A stretch of DNA of 64,000 bases, taken from positions 1-64,000 of the forward strand of contig NZ_BLIG01000058.1 in the NCBI RefSeq assembly GCF_009811415.1, written 5' to 3'. A model generated the notes under the pieces. It was given only the letters and a program-made list of their open reading frames with translations. It was not told the origin of the DNA and did no database searches. This DNA comes from Alteromonas sp. KUL106 (GTDB taxonomy: Bacteria > Pseudomonadota > Gammaproteobacteria > Enterobacterales > Alteromonadaceae). The position numbers and the translations under genes were made by a program. Below, in pieces: positions 37,176 to 46,455 of this stretch. The stretch's first letter is position 1. Every line of letters begins with the position of its first letter.

Positions 37176-37496
37176 AACTCACTCCTTCGTAAACACATTT
37201 CCCGCCAGCGGTTTAGCGTTTATACCAGATAACAACACGTGCCACCCTAAATAAACGCTTGAGATTACATTATTTTTAGAATTAGTTCACTTCAGTCCTT
37301 GCAAGCAGTAGCGGTATCATTTGATGATAAATTAGACTGCTCGGCAATAGGTGCTTTAACCGCTTTAATTGTGAAAAATGATGTTCGATTCGTTGTCATC
37401 CTCGAAACGCTCAAATACTACCTTAATAATCTTTTAATACATCGAACGGTGATAAAAAGAGCGTTTTCTTAAACCGATAGCTACGTATTTTTAATT
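37176..37496. other. Intergenic stretch without recognisable features
   Basis: About 320 AT-rich bases between the GGDEF/EAL start and the DMT transporter end, both on the minus strand. I see no gene, repeat or clear terminator. It must contain the promoter of the GGDEF/EAL gene. Confidence 0.5.
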
Positions 37497-38372
37497 TTAT
37501 TTTCTCATTACCAAGGAGATGCCTCCTAAAGTAATGAAAGAAGCAATAACTATTTGCATCGTCAACGCCTCGCTTAACACTACCCACCCCATAAGTGAAG
37601 CGAGAACAGGGACACTGAGTTGAACGGTAGCAGCAGTGGTTGACTTTATTAGTGGTAATACGCCGTACCAAATGGCATAACCGCAGCCAGAAGCAAAAAC
37701 CCCCGAAGCGAGTGCATACCCTATTCCGGCTATATCAAGACTAAATACCCCTTCATCTATCCACAAAACAACAAGAATAAGTGGCATACACAGCAAAGTC
37801 GCCAAGATAAAATTCCCTGACGTAGCGAGAAGAGCAAACGTACTCTTTTTACCCACCAACGAATACACGCCCCAAGCTACACCAGCAAGAGTCATAACAG
37901 CACCAGAGAACAATGAAGGAGCCGATGCTCCAGGAAGAAGAAGAATGATCAAGCCAGTAAACGCCAATACAAAACCTAACCACTGTCGCCTTTTAAATCG
38001 TTCTCCCCTTGCAAGGCCTACTGAGATCATAGAAAGTTGAACAGCGCCGAATAGAAGCAAAGCCCCCGTTCCGGTAGACATCGAAATATACGCGTAAGAA
38101 AAACATATCGCATAAATGAACAGCGTAACGCCACCTAATGCGCTGGCATTGCTGGTGAGGCCACGCCATAGGTTTGATGATGGACAATTACTGCCATTAC
38201 GACGCAGCGCGATAAAAGATAGCATAGCAAGTGCTATTGCACCGCTTGTTAATCGTAATAAAGTAAAGCTAACAGGGTCAATTGATGTACTGGTAAGTGC
38301 CATACGGCAAAGCAATGAGTTTGCTGCAAATGCAAACATAGCGATAGACACTAACACGAGTATTCTTAACAC
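37497..38372 (-). CDS. DMT-superfamily transporter (EamA type)
   Basis: About 291 residues with ten hydrophobic segments in two EamA repeats (for example AMFAFAANSLLCRMAL at the start and AATVQLSVPVLASLMGWVVL in the second half). This is the drug/metabolite transporter fold; members export amino acids or other metabolites. The substrate cannot be inferred. The GTG at 38372 follows AAGGA at proper spacing and is preferred over a GTG 14 codons upstream. Upstream lies repeat copy 3. Confidence 0.85.
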   Translation of the reverse strand: MLRILVLVSIAMFAFAANSLLCRMALTSTSIDPVSFTLLRLTSGAIALAMLSFIALRRNGSNCPSSNLWRGLTSNASALGGVTLFIYAICFSYAYISMSTGTGALLLFGAVQLSMISVGLARGERFKRRQWLGFVLAFTGLIILLLPGASAPSLFSGAVMTLAGVAWGVYSLVGKKSTFALLATSGNFILATLLCMPLILVVLWIDEGVFSLDIAGIGYALASGVFASGCGYAIWYGVLPLIKSTTAATVQLSVPVLASLMGWVVLSEALTMQIVIASFITLGGISLVMRK

Positions 38373-38520
38373 GAATATATTCCTTATTTCGACCTTTGTT
38401 CTGTATAGCCTCACCGTGCTATATCGATAACTGCGCTTCTTTCAAATTCCTTCTACTTACGCATCGTGAATCGATAGTTTCTTTTAACACGGAGACGTTC
38501 AATTATTACCCGTGCGTTTT

Positions 38521-38611
38521 ATACCATTAATCCGCATAGATAATTGCCTACTCAGAGGGTGCTGGCAAGTTTCCTAGCAAAGCGTGGGAATGCAGGAATG
38601 GCTTGGCTTTG
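38521..38611. repeat. MITE-like element, truncated copy 3
   Basis: Left terminal repeat (ATACCATTAATCCGCATAGA at 38521-38540, then TAATTGCCTACTCAG) followed by the first half of module M in the same orientation as copy 1 (CTGGCAAGTTTCCTAGC, then GGGAATGCAGGAATGGCT). Similarity stops there; the rest of M, module B and the right terminus are absent. It lies 40 bases from the purC terminator. Confidence 0.7.
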
Positions 38612-38651
38612 TTGGTCAGTTTGCGCTACTTATCAAGAAAAACAAAATAAA

Positions 38652-38677
38652 AAAAGAGGACCCCTAGGTCCTCTTTT
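38652..38677 (-). terminator. Intrinsic terminator of the dapA-bamC-purC operon
   Basis: Perfect 11-bp stem AAAAGAGGACC / GGTCCTCTTTT with a 4-base loop, T-rich in both directions, 25 bases beyond the purC stop. Confidence 0.85.
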
Positions 38678-38701
38678 AAAAAGTTGGTAAAACGTGGCGA
38701 G

Positions 38702-39415
38702 TTACAACGATAAACCCAAGCGCTCAGCCACTTCAATGTAAGTCTCGACAACAGAACCTAGACCTTGTCTAAAGCGATCCTTATCCATCTTCTTACGGGT
38801 TTCTTTGTCCCACAATCGACAACCATCAGGTGTAAATTCATCACCTAAAACGATATTGCCATCTTTATCGACGCCAAACTCTAGTTTGTAGTCCACAAGC
38901 AGCATTCCCGCCTCATCGAACAAGTTTTTTAGCACGCTGTTTACTTTGAACGTCAACGCTTTCATCTCAGCAATTTGAGCCTCTGTGGCCCAACCAAAAG
39001 ATAAGATGTGATAATCATTGACCATAGGATCATGCAGAGCGTCGTTTTTAAGAAAGAACTCGAAAATTGGTGGGTTAAGTTCTTTGCCCTCTTCCACACC
39101 TAGGCGGCGTACCAAAGAGCCCGCCGACAAGTTTCTCACGACACACTCAACAGGTATCATGTCGAGCTTTTTAACCAATGACTCAGTATCAGAAACCAGC
39201 GCTTCAACTTGCGTTGCAATACCCGCTTCTTCAAGCTTCGTCATAATAAAGTGATTAAACTTGTTATTTACTTCACCCTTACGCTCTAACTGCTCAATTT
39301 TTTCACCATCAAACGCCGAAGTGTCGTTCCTAAAGTGAAGGATCAGTTTATCGCTATCATCAGTGTAATAAACAGTTTTTGCTTTACCACGGTAAAGCTC
39401 GTCACGTTTTTCCAT
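38702..39415 (-). CDS. purC: SAICAR synthetase
   Basis: Joins aspartate to CAIR in purine synthesis. 237 residues, as in E. coli. It begins MEKRDELYRGKAKTVYYTDD with the YRGKAK motif and contains FRNDTSAFDG, VRNLSAGSLVRRLGVEEG and the DYKLEFG segment. Third gene after dapA and bamC with a 12-base gap; dapA-bamC-purC is also the E. coli order. Confidence 0.97.
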   Translation of the reverse strand: MEKRDELYRGKAKTVYYTDDSDKLILHFRNDTSAFDGEKIEQLERKGEVNNKFNHFIMTKLEEAGIATQVEALVSDTESLVKKLDMIPVECVVRNLSAGSLVRRLGVEEGKELNPPIFEFFLKNDALHDPMVNDYHILSFGWATEAQIAEMKALTFKVNSVLKNLFDEAGMLLVDYKLEFGVDKDGNIVLGDEFTPDGCRLWDKETRKKMDKDRFRQGLGSVVETYIEVAERLGLSL

Positions 39416-39427
39416 TCTCAGTCTCAG

Positions 39428-40531
39428 TTATATATCAAGATTATCTTCTGACATGACCTCAACAAATGCACTGTAAAGGTCGGAAACCTGATTTGCTTCA
39501 AACGGCACGCTCTCATTATTCATGAAAGTCACTGATGTGCGATCCGCACCCGCTCTTGCAACTTTCAAGCGATACTCACCCTTTTTAAGAAGTTTATCAT
39601 CGCTTGAGAATAAACCGTTCCACCAGCTACCCTGGTCACCATTATAGGTGACGAATAGCAGGCCGTTGGATTTATCTAAATCTTTCACGTCAAAGCCAAG
39701 CTTACGCAGCACTAGCAACATTCTCGGCCACGCTACATCGTACTGCGCTTCAACAATATAAGCCGCGTCGCCATCATCGTTAAAGCCCATCTCTGTTTGG
39801 ATACCTTGACGTATACGAGCAATTCGTCGAGTCTCGGCTAATTGAATCTGATACTCATAATGGCCGATGACTTGGTTAAGTACCTCAACTTCTTCACGTC
39901 GTTCTTCAATAGCAGATACTTCAGACACCACATCACCATTTATGGTTTGCATGTAATCTTTCAGATCTACGGTCAATGCAGCGCTTCGGCCGTGCGGCTT
40001 TACGTCTAACTTGAACTCGAAACGTTCACCAATCTCGCTTTCCTCGTCAGTGAAACTGTACCACGGACCTTCGATTTCTTTTTTGATGACGATCCAGTCA
40101 GTCACTAGCACTTTTTCTTCAGGACTAAACCTATCAACACCAATTCCCTGCTCGTCTAGAAAGCTCAAAAGAGAGTTCCAAATAGCTTGGCTTAACGGCT
40201 GACTGTCGTCTACCTGATCAAACCAAATTGTTGCAGAATTCTTACCTTCTTCAACATGTGAACCCGTAACAAGCGGGAGAACCAAGGCAGGCGAGCGAAC
40301 AGCCAATGACTTACCAACAAGACTTGGGTCAGCCTTCGGACCTAATGCAGGCACTTCAAAATCACGTGAAAACGTTGGCGTCTCCAGTTCAGAAGGCACT
40401 TCTAACAGCTTTACTTCTTTTGTTTTTAAGTATTCGTAGCTGCCCGACGCGGTTTTTCTATCTATTTGGCTTGAACAACCTGCAAGTACAACCATCGCTA
40501 CTGAACTTGCTATAGCCAGCGTTCTTTTCAT
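39428..40531 (-). CDS. bamC: Outer-membrane assembly lipoprotein BamC
   Basis: Lipoprotein of the BAM complex. The signal peptide MKRTLAIASSVAMVVLAGCSS carries a lipobox (LAGC, Cys19). The N-terminal segment of the mature protein is extended and polar, as in E. coli BamC, where it binds BamD. Two helix-grip domains follow, with the DVAWPRMLLVLRKLGFDVKD segment in the C-terminal one. 367 residues against 344. Lies 12 bases after dapA, the conserved position. Confidence 0.92.
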   Translation of the reverse strand: MKRTLAIASSVAMVVLAGCSSQIDRKTASGSYEYLKTKEVKLLEVPSELETPTFSRDFEVPALGPKADPSLVGKSLAVRSPALVLPLVTGSHVEEGKNSATIWFDQVDDSQPLSQAIWNSLLSFLDEQGIGVDRFSPEEKVLVTDWIVIKKEIEGPWYSFTDEESEIGERFEFKLDVKPHGRSAALTVDLKDYMQTINGDVVSEVSAIEERREEVEVLNQVIGHYEYQIQLAETRRIARIRQGIQTEMGFNDDGDAAYIVEAQYDVAWPRMLLVLRKLGFDVKDLDKSNGLLFVTYNGDQGSWWNGLFSSDDKLLKKGEYRLKVARAGADRTSVTFMNNESVPFEANQVSDLYSAFVEVMSEDNLDI

Positions 40532-40543
40532 CTGTATTCCTTA

Positions 40544-41428
40544 TTAACCAGAAATCAATGCGTATTTTTTTAGTAGTTCTTCGATACGTTTTTGGCTTGA
40601 TAGTTCCGGTAAAACCATTGGTAAACGCATAACAGCGCTTTCCATCATGCCCATTTTATACAATGCCCATTTAGGCATTACTGGATTAGGCTCTATAAAT
40701 AGTTCGCTATGAAGCAGCTTTATCGTCTCATCAATATCACGGCAGGTGTCAAAGTCTTCATTCAATGCTGCTTCACACATCTTTGAAATGGCTTGTGGTA
40801 CGATGTTGGCAGTAACTGAGATTACGCCATGACCACCTTCACACATAAACTCGCAGCTTGTGCCGTCATCACCGCTTAATAATACGAAGTCATCAGGAAC
40901 AAGAGGTTGGGTTGCTTTGAGGCGCGCTATATTACCCGTCGCGTCTTTCAATCCAACAATGTTCGGATGTACCGCTAACTTTGCTACCGTTTCAGGCAAC
41001 ATGTCCGCAACCGTGCGCCCCGGTACGTTGTACAATATAACGGGCAAATCACTGGCGTCTGCAATAGCATTAAAATGCGCCACCATACCCGCTTGCTGAG
41101 GTTTGTTATAATAAGGCACAACGCTCAAGAAACCATCGATGCCTGTTGAGCCTAGTTGCTCAGTAAGAAAAATAGCCTCGGCTGTCGAGTTCGCGCCACT
41201 ACCGGCAATAACGGGTATAGCACCAGACGCCATTGCCACGGTTTCTTTAACAACTTCGATGTGCTCATCGAAAGGTAGGGTTGCTGACTCACCAGTAGTT
41301 CCAACCGACACTATTCCGTGAGTGCCCTGCTCTACATGAAACTTCACAAGTTTCTCTAAAGACTTGTAATCAATATCGCCGTTTTCGAGCATCGGCGTGA
41401 CGAGTGCTACGTAACTACCAGTAAACAT
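40544..41428 (-). CDS. dapA: 4-hydroxy-tetrahydrodipicolinate synthase
   Basis: First committed step of lysine and diaminopimelate synthesis, condensing pyruvate with aspartate semialdehyde. 294 residues. The Schiff-base lysine is Lys161 (VGLKDATG) and the catalytic tyrosine Tyr133 (LYNVPGRT); GTTGESATL (about 43-51) completes the pyruvate site. Divergent from gcvR across 178 bases, as in E. coli. Confidence 0.98.
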   Translation of the reverse strand: MFTGSYVALVTPMLENGDIDYKSLEKLVKFHVEQGTHGIVSVGTTGESATLPFDEHIEVVKETVAMASGAIPVIAGSGANSTAEAIFLTEQLGSTGIDGFLSVVPYYNKPQQAGMVAHFNAIADASDLPVILYNVPGRTVADMLPETVAKLAVHPNIVGLKDATGNIARLKATQPLVPDDFVLLSGDDGTSCEFMCEGGHGVISVTANIVPQAISKMCEAALNEDFDTCRDIDETIKLLHSELFIEPNPVMPKWALYKMGMMESAVMRLPMVLPELSSQKRIEELLKKYALISG

Positions 41429-41606
41429 AATCTCTCCGCAAAATGTGAGCGCACATGGTAAATATGTCAGTGCTTAAACACAAGTAATAGCGCGTGTAAA
41501 ATGATAAGTATTTGACAATATCTTATTCAAAGGCCTCAAAAATGCACTGACTTCCAAAAAAACTCTGTGCTAACATCTCGCCATTGTTACCATTGAAGTG
41601 AAGTAG

Positions 41607-42170
41607 ATGTCGAAACACCAACTTATCGTCACCATTCTAGGTACAGACAATACGGGTATATTGAGTGAAATTGCTACTACCGTATCGGAAGCACAGTGCA
41701 ATATTCTTGATAGTAGGCAGGCCATCTATGGCAAAGAGTTCTCATTGACTATGATCATTGAGGGAACGCAAAGCGCGATAACTAAGGCAGAGTGTATTCT
41801 CCCGACCTTGTTTCAGCGACTTGATTTGTTGTCGATGATGAAGCGCACAAGCCACCACGAAAAACAAAATCTCGCCCATCTTTTTAACGTTGAATTTAGC
41901 GGTGAAGATGCTGCGGGCCTTATTAAGTCAGTGACCGGCTTTTTTGCAGAGCGTCACGCTATGATAAGCGCATTTCGACAGCGCACGTTTAAAGATAAAG
42001 TGACGGGTAAGGATAATATGCGCTGTAAGTTCGTAGTGTCCCTTCCCACTAACGAAAATGTAGACACATTAGAAACTGATCTAATGACCCTGTTTGCGTC
42101 GTTAAACGTGACAGGCAAAGTTGTAGATAAACAGAAAAAGGATCCCAATGAAAACGTTACAAGCTGGTGA
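41607..42170 (+). CDS. gcvR: Glycine cleavage system repressor GcvR (tandem ACT domains)
   Basis: 187 residues with two ACT domains (LIVTILGTDNTGILSEIATTV at the start and FNVEFSGEDAAGLIKSVTGFF near residue 96). GcvR inhibits GcvA activation of the glycine cleavage genes in E. coli. The gene order dapA divergent from gcvR-bcp is conserved in Gammaproteobacteria. Its 3' end overlaps bcp by 23 bases. Confidence 0.88.
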   Translation: MSKHQLIVTILGTDNTGILSEIATTVSEAQCNILDSRQAIYGKEFSLTMIIEGTQSAITKAECILPTLFQRLDLLSMMKRTSHHEKQNLAHLFNVEFSGEDAAGLIKSVTGFFAERHAMISAFRQRTFKDKVTGKDNMRCKFVVSLPTNENVDTLETDLMTLFASLNVTGKVVDKQKKDPNENVTSW

Positions 42171-42612
42171 CAAAGCGCCGCAATTCTCATTGCAGAACCA
42201 CGAAGACCAAACCGTATCTCTCACCGATTTTGCAGGCAAAAAAGTGTTGGTGTACTTTTACCCAAAGGCAATGACGCCAGGGTGTACTGTGCAAGCTCAA
42301 GGCCTGCGCGATGTTAATCAAGACCTCCAAGAAAAAAATGTGGTAGTGCTTGGTATTAGCCCTGACGCGGTGAAGCGTCTTCCAAAGTTTATTGAGAAAG
42401 AAAACCTTAACTTTACTCTGCTTTCCGACGAAGACCATGCTGTTGCTGACGCGTTTGGCGTATGGGGCCCCAAGAAATTCATGGGTAAAGAATACGATGG
42501 CATTCACCGTCTCACTTTTTTAATTGACGAAAACGGCGTTGTGGAACACGTTTTCAATAAATTTAAAACAAAAGACCACCACACCGTCGTCTTAGATTAT
42601 TTAAATAGCTAA
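42148..42612 (+). CDS. bcp: Thiol peroxidase Bcp (peroxiredoxin), apparently 1-Cys
   Basis: Peroxiredoxin Q/BCP family, reducing hydroperoxides; 154 residues. The peroxidatic cysteine is Cys46 in TPGCTVQAQGLRD. In E. coli Bcp the partner cysteine lies five residues later (GCTVQACGL); here that position is Gln51, and I see no other cysteine in the protein. The enzyme probably relies on an external thiol. The ATG at 42148 lies inside the gcvR end, with AAAGGATCC just upstream as the ribosome-binding site. Confidence 0.93.
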   Translation: MKTLQAGDKAPQFSLQNHEDQTVSLTDFAGKKVLVYFYPKAMTPGCTVQAQGLRDVNQDLQEKNVVVLGISPDAVKRLPKFIEKENLNFTLLSDEDHAVADAFGVWGPKKFMGKEYDGIHRLTFLIDENGVVEHVFNKFKTKDHHTVVLDYLNS

Positions 42613-42629
42613 AGCTCGCACCAACAACT

Positions 42630-42669
42630 AAAAAAGCCTCGGAAGTGTTAACTTTACCGAGGCTTTTTT
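42630..42669. terminator. Bidirectional terminator between bcp and the AI-2E-family gene
   Basis: Perfect 13-bp stem AAAAAAGCCTCGG / CCGAGGCTTTTTT, extended inside by AAGT/ACTT, with A- and T-runs on both sides. Confidence 0.85.
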
Positions 42670-42753
42670 ACGAATTGAAATCTTGTGCAAACGTTGAACA
42701 CGTTGATAACAGCACTTCGCTTTAAAAGGGTTACGTGTAACCTAATTGACTGA

Positions 42754-43827
42754 CTACTGGGCTTGTTCAGGTACCACTACCGGGTTGCTCGACCAGGCAG
42801 TAATGACCGCTTTGACCAAGGTTGCCAGCGGGATAGCGAAAAACACGCCCCAGAACCCCCACAAACCGCCAAATACTAACACCGCGACGATAATATACAG
42901 GGGATGCAAGCTCACCGCTTCAGAGAAAAGCAATGGCACTAATAAATTTCCATCCAATGCTTGAATAATGCCGTAGGCTATCATCAGATACCAAAACTCT
43001 GGCGATATACCCCATTGAAACATAGCCACCACCGCCACTGGGATCGTAACAACAGCCGCGCCTATGTAAGGGATAAGGACAGAGAACCCCACTAAAACGC
43101 CAAGTAAAATTGCGTAACGCAAATCCATAAGCACAAATGTGACGCAACTAACGGCACCCACAATGATAATCTCTATTACCTTCCCGCGAATGTAATTAGC
43201 AATTTGCGCATTCATTTCGTGGCCAACTTGTGTGATCAGGCGGCGCTCTTTCGGGAGTAAGCGAGAGATACTCTCTAGAAAAAAGAGCTTATCTTTTAAC
43301 ATAAAAAATACCATTAAAGGCACAAGGATCACATAAACAAGGAGTGCTGCGAAGTTGGCAATATTGCTAAACGATGCCGAAATAAGGGTTTCGCCTACTT
43401 CAACGAGTTTGTCATTAAGCCCCTCCATCATTTGATGTATTTGGTATACCTGTACATAATCGGGGTATTTTTCAGGCAGGGTTAATATCCATTCCTGTGC
43501 TTTTTGCCAAATAAGTGGCGTTTCTTGGATTAGATTAACACTTTGTTTTGAGATTATGGGCACAAGACCGATGAGCGTAAAAATGGTAATCGTAATAAAA
43601 CCAAGCATCACAATACCGCATGCTACCGTTCTTCCAACGCCAATATTCGCCAGCCGACATACGGGCCAGTCAAGCAAATAGGCAATCACTGCCGCCACCA
43701 ACACCGGCATGATTAATCCGCCCCACAATAGCAAAACGGCCGTTGTTATAAGGATAAGAATGAGCAGCATCGCTGCATCAGGATCGGAAAATTTGCGTCG
43801 GTACCAACGACCAAAAACGCTAATCAT
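42754..43827 (-). CDS. AI-2E family transporter (PerM-like)
   Basis: About 357 residues with seven to eight transmembrane segments. A hydrophobic N-terminal pair is followed by a long periplasmic-type loop (about 75-150, INLIQETPLIWQKAQEWIL-like) and a C-terminal block with GVLVGFSVLIPYIGAAVVTIPV and the VLVFGGLWGFWGVFFAIPLATLVKAV signature. The family includes TqsA and PerM; the substrate here is unknown. The ATG at 43827 is chosen; a GTG two codons earlier is possible. Confidence 0.85.
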   Translation of the reverse strand: MISVFGRWYRRKFSDPDAAMLLILILITTAVLLLWGGLIMPVLVAAVIAYLLDWPVCRLANIGVGRTVACGIVMLGFITITIFTLIGLVPIISKQSVNLIQETPLIWQKAQEWILTLPEKYPDYVQVYQIHQMMEGLNDKLVEVGETLISASFSNIANFAALLVYVILVPLMVFFMLKDKLFFLESISRLLPKERRLITQVGHEMNAQIANYIRGKVIEIIIVGAVSCVTFVLMDLRYAILLGVLVGFSVLIPYIGAAVVTIPVAVVAMFQWGISPEFWYLMIAYGIIQALDGNLLVPLLFSEAVSLHPLYIIVAVLVFGGLWGFWGVFFAIPLATLVKAVITAWSSNPVVVPEQAQ

Positions 43828-44123
43828 AAACACGCCCAGAAGTAACTAAGAATAGGATACGCATCATAGTTGATAGCACTATCAGTTAGCAACAAGTAGA
43901 ACTTAAGAATCTTTCAAAATCAAACTGGTATGATGATTTTACCGTATACGATCATCTCTGCCTTCTCTATTTGAATATCAATATACTAGAAACAAGGAGA
44001 GGCGAATTAACTAAAATAGTATAAGTGTTATAACATCGGCATTATATCTCTTTGAAAAGAAAGCTTGTAAGAAACGAGAAAATTTGAAACTGTTTAGCAA
44101 CTTAGTGCTCTAAGCGTTAAGCA

Positions 44124-44296
44124 TTATTAAACGTGTACAATAATTGTAGGTTCATGAAAAATAAGATTTCAGCATCTTTGGTTGCCCTCTCCTTCCTGCT
44201 CACCTAGCTTAAGCTTATTAAACGTGTACAATAATTGTAGGTTCATGAAAAATAAGATTTCAGCATCTTTGGTTGCCCTCTCCTTCCTGCTCACCT
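44124..44296 (+). repeat. Tandem duplication of the bepA 5' end
   Basis: Two identical 82-base units, 44124-44205 and 44215-44296, repeat with a 91-base period. Each holds the same ribosome-binding region (TTGTAGG), start codon and first 17 signal-peptide codons of bepA. The 9 bases between them (AGCTTAAGC) resemble the bepA sequence after the second unit (CGAGCTTAACGGC) with CG missing. It reads as a recent duplication with a small deletion at the junction. Confidence 0.95.
44154..44207 (+). CDS. 17-codon minigene: orphan copy of the bepA signal peptide start
   Basis: From the upstream repeat unit: ATG 44154 encodes MKNKISASLVALSFLLT and then TAG (44205-44207). It is identical to the first 17 residues of BepA. 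Because the ribosome-binding region is duplicated too, it should be translated, ending 37 bases before the real start. Whether it affects bepA is unknown; it could act as an upstream reading frame. Confidence 0.5.
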   Translation: MKNKISASLVALSFLLT

Positions 44297-45708
44297 CGAG
44301 CTTAACGGCTGTAGCGCAAGATGCCAAATACAGTAATAAAAACGCGCTTCCCGAGATTGGCGTTGTTGCCTCAGATGCAATATCACTTGATAAAGAGATG
44401 ATTGTGGGCGATGCCGTTATGCGCCAAATGCGCGGACAAAGCCCAATCATTTCAGACCCTGTGCTCGACGAGTATTTACAGGATTTGGGAAACCGCTTAG
44501 TCGTTCATGCAGACAATGCGAAATTCCCGTTTGAATTCTTTTGGGTCAATAACGACGCCATAAACGCTTTCGCTTTTTTTGGCGGACACATCGGGGTTCA
44601 TACTGGGCTAATGCGACGGGCCGAAAATGAAAGTGAACTCGCCTCTGTACTGGCGCACGAAATTTCTCACGTAACTCAGCGTCACATAGCAAGGCGTATG
44701 CAGGCGCAACAGCGCTCTTCACCTTTAGCGTTAGCGTCGCTTATAGGTGGTGTGCTTATAGCCATGGCCAATCCCGAAGCAGGCATTGCTGCAATGCAGG
44801 CAGGTTCTGCCGCATCAGCTCAGCTACAAATCGATTACACACGTACGAATGAACAGGAAGCTGACCGCATTGGTATATCTATGCTAGCACGAGCTGGTTT
44901 TGATCCTAACGCCGCGGCTTCTTTCTTTTCAACCATGGCTGAAGAGTACCGTATGGTATCCCGTCCGCCCGCGCGACTTCTTACGCACCCCTTAACTGAG
45001 ACTAGGATTGCTGATGCCAGAAGCCGAGCGGGTGATTATCCTCGCCGGTTCCTTCCCATTAATAAACAATTTGAATTGGCTAAAGCGCGAATAAAAGCGC
45101 GCTATTCATTCAAGGCCGATTACGCTGTTGAATACTATGAAGCAGCGGTGCAGCAAAGTGTCCAGCGCAGCAAAGAGGCGTCGCTTTACGGTCTAGCGCT
45201 GGCTTACATGCGCGAAGAAGAAACGGAAAAAGCAAAAGCGATCATGGACGAGCTAATAGCGGGCGACAGCAGCAACCTTTTCTATCTAGATGCTCTGACT
45301 GATATTTATATTTCTTTGGGTGAACCGCTCAAAGCTGTGAATTTGTTGAGTCCCCATGTAGAGCATAATCCAAGAAACCAGGTATTAGCGCTTAATCAGG
45401 CAAATGCGTTAATTAGCGCACAACGCTTCGAAGACGCTATTTCTCTATTGAAAGATTTTTTACTCGTTAAAAAAGATTATCAAATTGCGCATCAACTAAT
45501 GAGTGAAGCGTATCAAAAATCAAAGCGCTTCTCTCAAATGCATCAGAGTAAAGCCGAGGTTTACGCGCTTTATGGGGCCTATAATCGTGCAGTTGACGAA
45601 TTACAGTATGCCTACAACTTTGCAGGAGAGGACCATCTGGAAAAGCAAAGAATAAGAGCAAGAATAAAGCAATTTAGAGACCAAGAAGAAAGGCTAGAAC
45701 GGTTGTAA
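44245..45708 (+). CDS. bepA: Beta-barrel assembly-enhancing protease BepA
   Basis: Periplasmic M48 metalloprotease and chaperone that promotes or degrades LptD and other outer-membrane proteins at the BAM complex. 487 residues, the same as E. coli BepA. A signal peptide ends near AVAQ (residue 25). The zinc site is HEISH (138-142) with the downstream Glu in NEQEADRIG; the regulatory histidine is probably that of LLTHPLTETR. Tetratricopeptide repeats fill the C-terminal half. The start at 44245 lies in the second copy of the duplicated 5' region. Confidence 0.95.
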   Translation: MKNKISASLVALSFLLTSSLTAVAQDAKYSNKNALPEIGVVASDAISLDKEMIVGDAVMRQMRGQSPIISDPVLDEYLQDLGNRLVVHADNAKFPFEFFWVNNDAINAFAFFGGHIGVHTGLMRRAENESELASVLAHEISHVTQRHIARRMQAQQRSSPLALASLIGGVLIAMANPEAGIAAMQAGSAASAQLQIDYTRTNEQEADRIGISMLARAGFDPNAAASFFSTMAEEYRMVSRPPARLLTHPLTETRIADARSRAGDYPRRFLPINKQFELAKARIKARYSFKADYAVEYYEAAVQQSVQRSKEASLYGLALAYMREEETEKAKAIMDELIAGDSSNLFYLDALTDIYISLGEPLKAVNLLSPHVEHNPRNQVLALNQANALISAQRFEDAISLLKDFLLVKKDYQIAHQLMSEAYQKSKRFSQMHQSKAEVYALYGAYNRAVDELQYAYNFAGEDHLEKQRIRARIKQFRDQEERLERL

Positions 45709-45723
45709 ACGCTAATCACTGAA

Positions 45724-46233
45724 TCAGTGAGCGCCTTTAAGCTCTTTTAGCCGCTGTCGCAGGTGCTCGGCCGTTAACTCCCCCATTATGGTGTCAACCA
45801 CCTTACCGTCTGGCCCAACAATAAATGTGGCAGGTAAATAGGGAGGTTTTTTCATTGGAAGAATCGTATCTTTAGCACTCACGATAACGGGTATTGTAAT
45901 GTTAAAGGCCTTCGTCATTTCAGCCAGTTCAACTGGGGTTTTCGGGTCATAGTTGATGGCAAAAAGTCGCGTTTTTTCAGGCAATGACGAATTAAAATCC
46001 GCCAGTTCGGGCATTTCACGAAGACAAGGCGCACACCACGGAGCAAAATAATTAATCACTACCCACTGCCCCTGTAATGCTTTCCAACGATAGGTTTTAC
46101 CGTCTAACGTTTCAAAATCGTGCAAAAGTGATTGATAGGTAAACATACCCGCGAGTGCAGCCCCAGCAACTAGGAACAGAGTAAGGAAGAATTTGGCTTT
46201 TGTACCAGGTACGCGTGATGCTGACACACTCAT
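45724..46233 (-). CDS. TlpA-like thiol:disulfide oxidoreductase
   Basis: About 169 residues: an N-terminal membrane anchor (FFLTLFLVAGAALAGMFTY) followed by a periplasmic thioredoxin fold with the active site WCAPC (Cys67, Cys70) in NYFAPWCAPCLREMP and the cis-proline region YLPATFIVGPDG. TlpA/ResA-type proteins reduce cytochrome c or copper-protein thiols. The partner is unknown. The ATG at 46233 is used; the longer frame begins with TTG. Convergent with bepA and divergent from arsC. Confidence 0.88.
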   Translation of the reverse strand: MSVSASRVPGTKAKFFLTLFLVAGAALAGMFTYQSLLHDFETLDGKTYRWKALQGQWVVINYFAPWCAPCLREMPELADFNSSLPEKTRLFAINYDPKTPVELAEMTKAFNITIPVIVSAKDTILPMKKPPYLPATFIVGPDGKVVDTIMGELTAEHLRQRLKELKGAH

Positions 46234-46455
46234 AAAATTCTTTTGATAATCCAAATAGCCTGAACTGAATCCATAGTGCCAGATTCTATTTTCTATCTCT
46301 ATTTTAATTTTGTCGCGCAGAAAATAGATTTGATTCTCGCTTCGATTTTTAATGTTGCACTCTTAAGCGTGCTCTTGTCGGTAAACTGCTTGATATTCTA
46401 TGACAAAAACGCAATAGTTCGCGCCAAACAAAATGAACTTACGATCGGGATATCT

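Noticed and set aside
46276..46455. N-terminal transmembrane extension of ArsC
   Set aside because: The open frame continues upstream, but ArsC proteins start at the MTAITIIHNP position, which has its own ribosome-binding site.
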